NCBI GenBank assembly: GCA_002315745.1
Contig: DCID01000003.1
Coordinates: 49,594-59,257 of the forward strand
Length of the DNA: 9,664 nt
Source of the DNA: Bacteroidales bacterium UBA1735
Lineage (GTDB): Bacteria > Bacteroidota > Bacteroidia > Bacteroidales > Paludibacteraceae
Direction of reading: 5' to 3'
Part shown: positions 6,215-9,664 of the stretch, in pieces
How positions within the stretch are numbered: the stretch's first letter is position 1
How the letters are laid out: each line of letters starts with the position of its first letter
Translations under genes and position numbers: made by a program
Notes under the pieces: model-generated
Databases searched by the model: none
What the model was told of the DNA's origin: nothing
The model's input: only the letters and a program-made list of their open reading frames with translations

Positions 6215-7866
6215 TTTTCAGCATGGTGGGCGTAAGCAAGGCTTTTTCGCCCCAAAAACGAGTATTGAACAACATCTATCTTAGTTTCTTCTACGGGGCT
6301 AAGATAGGTATCATTGGTCTCAATGGTGCCGGTAAATCGACGCTGATGAAGATCATCGCAGGTGTCGAGCAGGACTACGAAGGGGAGGTCGTTTTCTCAC
6401 CCGGTTACAGCGTCGGTTACCTCGAGCAAGACCCCAAAATGGATCCCGATAAGACGGTGCGTGAGATTGTGCAAGAAGGTGTTCAACCCATCATGGACTT
6501 ACTGCGCGAGTACGACGAGATCAACAATGCGTTCACGAACCCCGATGCCGACTACGATAAGTTGTTAGCCCGTCAGGCAGAACTGCAAGATAAACTAGAT
6601 GCCTGCGATGCTTGGAACATCGACACTAAACTTGACCGCGCGATGGATGCACTGCGTTGTCCCGATGATAGTGCTCCTATCCGCAATTTATCGGGTGGAG
6701 AAAGACGCCGTGTGGCACTCTGTCGACTATTATTGCAACAACCCGATATACTATTGCTGGACGAGCCCACCAACCACCTCGATGCCGAGAGTATCGATTG
6801 GCTCGAACAGCATCTACAACAGTATGCAGGTACGGTCATTTGTATCACCCACGACCGCTATTTCTTGGACGATGTAGCGGGTTGGATACTCGAATTAGAC
6901 CGTGGTGAGGGGATACCTTGGAAGGGCAATTACTCGTCGTGGTTGGAGCAAAAGACGGCACGCATGGCACTCGAAGAGAAACAAGCGAGCAAGCGCCGCA
7001 AGACCTTGGAACGCGAGTTGGAGTGGGTTCGTATGGCACCCAAAGCCCGTCAAGCCAAGGGTAAAGCACGTTTAGCAGCCTACGACCGCATGCTCAATGA
7101 GGAGCAGAAAGAGCGCGAGGAGAAATTGGAGATATTCATTCCCAATGGTCCCCGATTGGGCAATAAAGTGATCAATGCCGAAGGGGTAGCCAAAGCCTTT
7201 GGAGACAAGTTGTTGTTTGAAGACATGAACTTTATGCTACCACCCAATGGCATCGTGGGTGTGATTGGTGCCAATGGTGCTGGTAAGACCACCCTCTTCC
7301 GCATGATTATGGGCATGGAGAAAGCAGACAAAGGCACGTTCCAAGTCGGCGAAACGGTCAAAATAGGATATGTCGATCAGGTACACTCGAATATTGACCC
7401 CAATCAAACCGTGTTTGAGACCATCTCGGGCGGAACGGAGTTTATTCGTGTCGGAGGACGTGAAATCAATGCGCGTGCGTATCTGAGTCGGTTCAATTTC
7501 AACGGCAGTGATCAGGAGAAAAAATGTGGGGTGTTATCAGGCGGTGAACGCAACCGTTTACACTTGGCACTCACCCTCAAATCGGAGGCGAATGTGCTGC
7601 TACTCGACGAGCCCACTAACGACATCGATGTCAACACGTTACGCGCCTTAGAAGAAGGACTGGAGAACTTCGCCGGTTGTGCGGTAGTGATCAGTCACGA
7701 CCGCTGGTTCTTAGACCGTATTTGCACGCATATATTAGCCTACGAAGGGGACTCACAAGTTTATTGGTTCGAGGGTTCGTACTCCGAATATGAGCAGAAT
7801 AAACGTCTTAGATTAGGGGAAGATGCATTGCAGCCTAAGCGTATTCATTATCGTAAATTAGTGTAG
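6193..7866 (+). CDS. ettA: Energy-dependent translational throttle protein EttA (ABC-F)
   Basis: 557 aa from ATG 6193, against 555 in E. coli EttA. ABC-F ATPase that binds the ribosomal E site and gates entry into elongation according to the ATP/ADP ratio. Seen: first Walker A GLNGAGKST (42-50), an inserted arm at about 95-138 typical of EttA, first signature LSGGE (166-170), Walker B ILLLDEP (186-192), the inter-domain linker at about 240-325 (WLEQK, ELEWVR, KGKARL), second Walker A GANGAGKTT (359-367), LSGGE (448-452), VLLLDEPTND (468-477), and the family C-terminal GEDALQPKRI. Both catalytic glutamates are present, and there are no membrane segments, so it is not a transporter. The frame is open back to 6064, but homology starts at MADDKK, so 6193 is chosen. 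It overlaps the GT2 gene by 22 nt and is followed after 1 nt by the Crp/Fnr gene. Confidence 0.96.
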   Translation: MADDKKIIFSMVGVSKAFSPQKRVLNNIYLSFFYGAKIGIIGLNGAGKSTLMKIIAGVEQDYEGEVVFSPGYSVGYLEQDPKMDPDKTVREIVQEGVQPIMDLLREYDEINNAFTNPDADYDKLLARQAELQDKLDACDAWNIDTKLDRAMDALRCPDDSAPIRNLSGGERRRVALCRLLLQQPDILLLDEPTNHLDAESIDWLEQHLQQYAGTVICITHDRYFLDDVAGWILELDRGEGIPWKGNYSSWLEQKTARMALEEKQASKRRKTLERELEWVRMAPKARQAKGKARLAAYDRMLNEEQKEREEKLEIFIPNGPRLGNKVINAEGVAKAFGDKLLFEDMNFMLPPNGIVGVIGANGAGKTTLFRMIMGMEKADKGTFQVGETVKIGYVDQVHSNIDPNQTVFETISGGTEFIRVGGREINARAYLSRFNFNGSDQEKKCGVLSGGERNRLHLALTLKSEANVLLLDEPTNDIDVNTLRALEEGLENFAGCAVVISHDRWFLDRICTHILAYEGDSQVYWFEGSYSEYEQNKRLRLGEDALQPKRIHYRKLV

Positions 7867-7867
7867 T

Positions 7868-8563
7868 ATGCATAGAGACGGACAAGTGATATGCAAACTC
7901 AGTGATATGAACCCTATTTGGGAGGCACTGAGCGAAGAACAGCGCAAGATCGCTACCGGACAGATAGAGGTCTTGCACTTCGAGAAGAACGATATCATCC
8001 ATCGTGAGGGTGATATCCCTACCCATATCATGATGCTCGTCAGCGGCAAAGTTAAGATATACAAAGAAGGGATTGGTCAACGACAACAGATTCTCCGCCT
8101 TATCAAACCCTATGATTTATTCAGCTACCGCGCCATCGTGGCGGGAGATCGTTATAACGCGTTCGCCAGTGCCATCGACACGTGCGTCGTGTATCGGCTA
8201 CCCAAGGAGTGTTTTGTGGACTTGTTAGAGCACAATAGTGCGTTCTGCCTCAACATCATGCAGCGCATCGCGCAAGACTTGGCGCAGCAGGAAGTGCTAA
8301 CCGTTCACCTTACGCAGAAGCATATCCGTGCGCGACTGGCAGAAGCTCTCTTGTCGTTGAAACAGGAGTATGGCACCGAAGCGGATGGTTCGATTGCGAT
8401 ATGCTTGAGCCGCGAAGATATAGCCAATATGAGTAACATGACTACCAGTAATGCTATCCGCACGCTCAGTCAGTTTGTCCAAGAGGGACTCATTCGCCTC
8501 TGTGGTCGAAAGATATTCATTCTCCAAGACCCCGAACTCAATAAAATCAGCCGCTTAGGTTGA
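7868..8563 (+). CDS. Crp/Fnr-family transcription regulator
   Basis: 231 aa from ATG 7868; an ATG at 7907 is a possible alternative start. The cyclic-nucleotide-binding-like beta-barrel covers about 35-120 (IIHREGD at 43-49, MLVSGKVKIYKEG at 56-68). The C-terminal Crp-type helix-turn-helix spans about 178-215 (LSREDIANMSNMTTSNAIRTLSQF, then EGLI). Aligned to E. coli CRP, the cAMP-contact residues Glu72, Arg82 and Ser83 fall on Ser86, Tyr96 and Asn97, so cAMP binding is unlikely. The N-terminal four-cysteine FeS motif of Fnr is also absent. The signal is unknown. It is the last gene of the operon, 1 nt after ettA. A Crp-family protein (Cur) controls fusA2 in B. thetaiotaomicron; I cannot say this is its orthologue. 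Autoregulation or control of neighbouring promoters is possible, but no clear paired half-sites are visible. Confidence 0.9.
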   Translation: MHRDGQVICKLSDMNPIWEALSEEQRKIATGQIEVLHFEKNDIIHREGDIPTHIMMLVSGKVKIYKEGIGQRQQILRLIKPYDLFSYRAIVAGDRYNAFASAIDTCVVYRLPKECFVDLLEHNSAFCLNIMQRIAQDLAQQEVLTVHLTQKHIRARLAEALLSLKQEYGTEADGSIAICLSREDIANMSNMTTSNAIRTLSQFVQEGLIRLCGRKIFILQDPELNKISRLG

Positions 8564-8579
8564 TTTTTTTATCTTTTTT
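8543..8579 (+). terminator. Rho-independent terminator of the cdsA operon
   Basis: A 10-bp stem (8543-8552 with 8558-8567, one G-U pair) around the loop GCTTA is followed by a T-rich tract up to 8579. The stem begins inside the last codons of the Crp/Fnr gene and contains its TGA stop (8561-8563). Confidence 0.82.
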
Positions 8580-8598
8580 CATTTATTTTCCTTAAATG

Positions 8599-8630
8599 TT
8601 TGCGTATATCAGAAATTTATTGTAATTTTG
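8599..8630 (+). promoter_or_regulatory. Promoter of the DUF4160-DUF2442 pair
   Basis: TTTG at 8599-8602, a 20-bp spacer, and TAATTTTG at 8623-8630. It lies directly after the operon terminator, so the pair is an independent transcription unit. The transcription start is expected near 8636, about 20 nt before the DUF4160 ATG. Confidence 0.88.
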
Positions 8631-8655
8631 CCGCGAAATTTAAAATGAATATATT

Positions 8656-8907
8656 ATGCCAGAGGTTACTCGTTTTTATGGAATCGTAATTAAGATGTTC
8701 TTTAAGCCCAAAGAACATGAACCAGCTCACATACACGCCTTGTATAATGATTGTGTGGGTATTTTTGATATTAAGACATTTGAAATGACGGATGGTGATT
8801 TGCCTATTCGTGCGCAACAGTTGGTAAAAGAGTGGTTAACACTTAATCAAATAAAGTTGCAGGAAATGTGGAATAAACAACTCATTGTTCAATTGCCTCC
8901 ATTATGA
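8656..8907 (+). CDS. DUF4160 protein, first gene of a toxin-antitoxin-like pair
   Basis: 83 aa. The family pattern is clear: MPEVTRFYGIVIKMFF at the N-terminus, the H-x-PAHIHA segment (EHEPAHIHA, 20-28), a short strand pair with the acidic GIFDIKTFEM (35-44), G-x-LP-x-RA (47-53), and VKEWLTLNQIKL-x-EMW (57-71). Family function is not established. The histidines around 21-27 are the most conserved polar residues and could be catalytic or metal-binding (inference). The gene is noticeably more A/T-rich than the operon before it, which fits transfer. Its stop overlaps the DUF2442 start by 4 nt (ATGA). A different ATG at 8645 is out of frame and opens only a 14-residue frame. Start 8656 is chosen because it matches the family N-terminus. 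Confidence 0.88.
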   Translation: MPEVTRFYGIVIKMFFKPKEHEPAHIHALYNDCVGIFDIKTFEMTDGDLPIRAQQLVKEWLTLNQIKLQEMWNKQLIVQLPPL

Positions 8908-9152
8908 TTCCTAGAATAGCTGAAATAAAACCGATGAAAAATTATATGCTTTACGTTCGTTTTGATGATGGACGCGAAGTAGATTATGATGTGAATGAGG
9001 ATATAGCTACCATTCCGTCCTTCAAAGGATTATTGACAGAGCAGAACCTGTTTAATAACTTGCGATTGGATGCCAGTCGTACATGTGTCACATGGTCGGA
9101 AGATATTGATTTACCGAGTGATAGCATCTACGAATATGGCATAGAACGATAA
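8904..9152 (+). CDS. DUF2442 protein, partner of DUF4160
   Basis: 82 aa, starting MIPRIAEIKPMKNYMLYVRF. The DUF2442 pattern is complete: a strand pair with YMLYVRFDDGREVDYDV (14-30), FKGLL-x-EQNLFNNLRLD (39-56), CVTWSEDIDLPSDSIYEYG (61-79). The W-x-E-D-x-D-L-P-x-D-x-x-Y end is the family hallmark. Recalled from the family: DUF2442 genes commonly stand next to DUF4160 genes, and the pair has the size, overlap and sporadic spread of a type II toxin-antitoxin module; activity has not been shown as far as I know. If so, DUF2442 may be the antitoxin, but the roles could be reversed. Same A/T-rich composition as its partner. Confidence 0.88.
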   Translation: MIPRIAEIKPMKNYMLYVRFDDGREVDYDVNEDIATIPSFKGLLTEQNLFNNLRLDASRTCVTWSEDIDLPSDSIYEYGIER

Positions 9153-9281
9153 TTAGTCCCCACCAATCGGGACACAAGACAAGTTGCCTCGCACAACGAT
9201 AAAAAAGTGAGCGTCGCCGACCGACTATAAACAGCGGGACATATTGAAATCTTAAGAGCAACAGGTAATCGCGTTTTTGCG

Positions 9282-9303
9282 TAGGACATCATTGATCGTC
9301 CTA
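9282..9303. repeat. Inverted repeat TAGGAC/GTCCTA with flanking TTTGCGT copies
   Basis: TAGGAC (9282-9287) and GTCCTA (9298-9303) are perfect complements; the interior ATCA/TGAT can extend the pairing with a bulge. TTTTGCGT lies immediately before the left arm (about 9274-9281) and TTTGCGT just after the right arm (9304-9310). No T run follows, so a terminator role is unlikely. Confidence 0.5.
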
Positions 9304-9335
9304 TTTGCGTCCTAATAACATAAAAAAATTACTTT

Positions 9336-9369
9336 GCAACCAGCTTATAATGAGTTGGTTGCTTTTTTT
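9336..9369 (+). terminator. Rho-independent terminator
   Basis: A 10-bp stem (GCAACCAGCT 9336-9345 with AGTTGGTTGC 9353-9362, one G-U pair), a 7-nt loop and seven T's (9363-9369). It would stop transcripts from the DUF4160-DUF2442 pair or an unseen RNA. A run of A's upstream (9322-9328) gives some bidirectional potential. Confidence 0.82.
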
Positions 9370-9417
9370 ATGTGATTAAATGACACCCTGCGTGCCGATT
9401 TGGGAATCATAGTGTAG

Positions 9418-9425
9418 TATCTTTG
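9418..9425 (+). promoter_or_regulatory. -7 element upstream of the DUF3987-like gene
   Basis: TATCTTTG matches TAnnTTTG. The -33 is poor: the nearest TTTG (9399-9402) is only 15 bp away and nothing fits at 20 bp, so the promoter may need an activator. Predicted transcription start near 9432, giving a leader of about 58 nt that contains the CCGAA/TTCGG hairpin at 9454-9469. Confidence 0.6.
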
Positions 9426-9489
9426 CATCGGATTTACAAAAAAGTCCAACGCGCCGAACGTGTTTTCGGTAACATAAATATTTATTATC

Positions 9490-9664
9490 ATGATTAACAC
9501 AACTGTTAATTCTGAGTCGAATGACATGCTCATTACCTCTCACTTGGGCGCAGACAGTCTGCCCGAGCTTATCCAAAACTGTCTCAACGTGGCTTCGTCC
9601 ACGCCTATGAAGGACATGCTCCTTCTCTCCGTATTAACTAACTGCGCCGCCAGAACAACGAGTT
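9490..9664 (+). CDS. Start of a probable DUF3987-family protein (cut by window)
   Basis: 58 codons from ATG 9490 are open to the right edge. Residues 24-50 (LPELIQNCLNVASSTPMKDM, then LLLSVLTNC) resemble the N-terminus of DUF3987 proteins, where an LP-x-L-x-x-x-x segment precedes a 'RD-x-x-LL-x-x-L' helix before the P-loop-like ATPase region. That region would lie beyond the window, so the call rests on a short pattern. In Bacteroidales DUF3987 genes often stand in accessory regions, sometimes with a HU-like protein and an amidase. The G/C-richer composition differs from the DUF2442 gene before it, so this is likely a separate unit. A different helicase or primase-like protein is possible. 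Confidence 0.45.
   Translation, partial: MINTTVNSESNDMLITSHLGADSLPELIQNCLNVASSTPMKDMLLLSVLTNCAARTTS

Larger units (their letters stand above)
9153..9489 (+). other. 337-nt non-coding stretch with several inverted repeats
   Basis: No gene is supported here. It holds a weak hairpin (GTCCC 9156-9160 with GGGAC 9169-9173), an inverted repeat TAGGAC/GTCCTA at 9282-9303 flanked by copies of TTTGCGT, a strong terminator at 9336-9369, a -7 element at 9418-9425, and a leader hairpin at 9454-9469. Two short minus-strand frames at 9345-9576 run through the terminator and the start of the next gene and are not credible. Confidence 0.7.

Noticed and set aside
9345..9576. Two short minus-strand open frames at the right end
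   Set aside because: They cross a terminator, a -7 element and the start of the DUF3987-like gene, and resemble no family.
1..9664. tRNA, rRNA, CRISPR array, insertion sequence
   Set aside because: No cloverleaf, regularly spaced repeats, transposase or terminal repeats were seen on reading both strands.

Overview
The window looks like chromosomal DNA from a member of the Bacteroidota, probably Bacteroidales. Four intergenic regions carry the Bacteroidota-type -7 element TAnnTTTG. Three of them have TTTG or TTG exactly 20 bp upstream, and one of these drives genes in both directions, so four matched promoters are visible. Starts lack Shine-Dalgarno sequences and sit in A/T-rich leaders. The protein set also fits: a second, GTPase-degenerate EF-G of the Bacteroides EF-G2 type, EttA, a DUF4160-DUF2442 pair and a DUF3987-like gene start. 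Genus and family cannot be fixed from this sequence alone.

Left part, minus strand (1-4343). Reading leftwards from 4343: a small acidic protein of unknown function; a promoter; a secreted protein with a DUF4136-like N-terminal half; 44 nt later the EF-G paralogue (fusA2); then, with a TAATG stop/start overlap, a deoxynucleoside kinase whose 3' end lies outside the window. The secreted protein, EF-G2 and the kinase look like one transcription unit.

Middle, plus strand (4410-8563). A tightly packed operon of cdsA, a GT2 glycosyltransferase, ettA and a Crp/Fnr-type regulator. Junctions are a 4-nt overlap, a 22-nt overlap and a 1-nt gap. It ends in a Rho-independent hairpin overlapping the last codons of the regulator. 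This operon and the small acidic gene diverge from a perfect 11-bp inverted repeat in which each arm supplies the -7 element of one promoter and the -33 TTG of the other.

Right part, plus strand (8599-9664). A clearly more A/T-rich two-gene cassette (DUF4160 then DUF2442, 4-nt overlap) with its own textbook promoter; it looks like an accessory toxin-antitoxin-like module. A 337-nt non-coding stretch follows, holding inverted repeats, a strong terminator, a -7 element and a leader hairpin. The window ends in the first 58 codons of a probable DUF3987-family protein.

How the genes may work together: the two operons flanking the divergent promoter hold two ribosome-acting factors (EF-G2 and EttA), a nucleoside-salvage kinase, phospholipid and glycan genes, and a transcription regulator. 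In Bacteroides thetaiotaomicron EF-G2 lacks GTPase activity, is under control of a Crp-family regulator, and is needed for gut colonisation. A link between the Crp/Fnr gene here and fusA2 is therefore an attractive but unproven idea.
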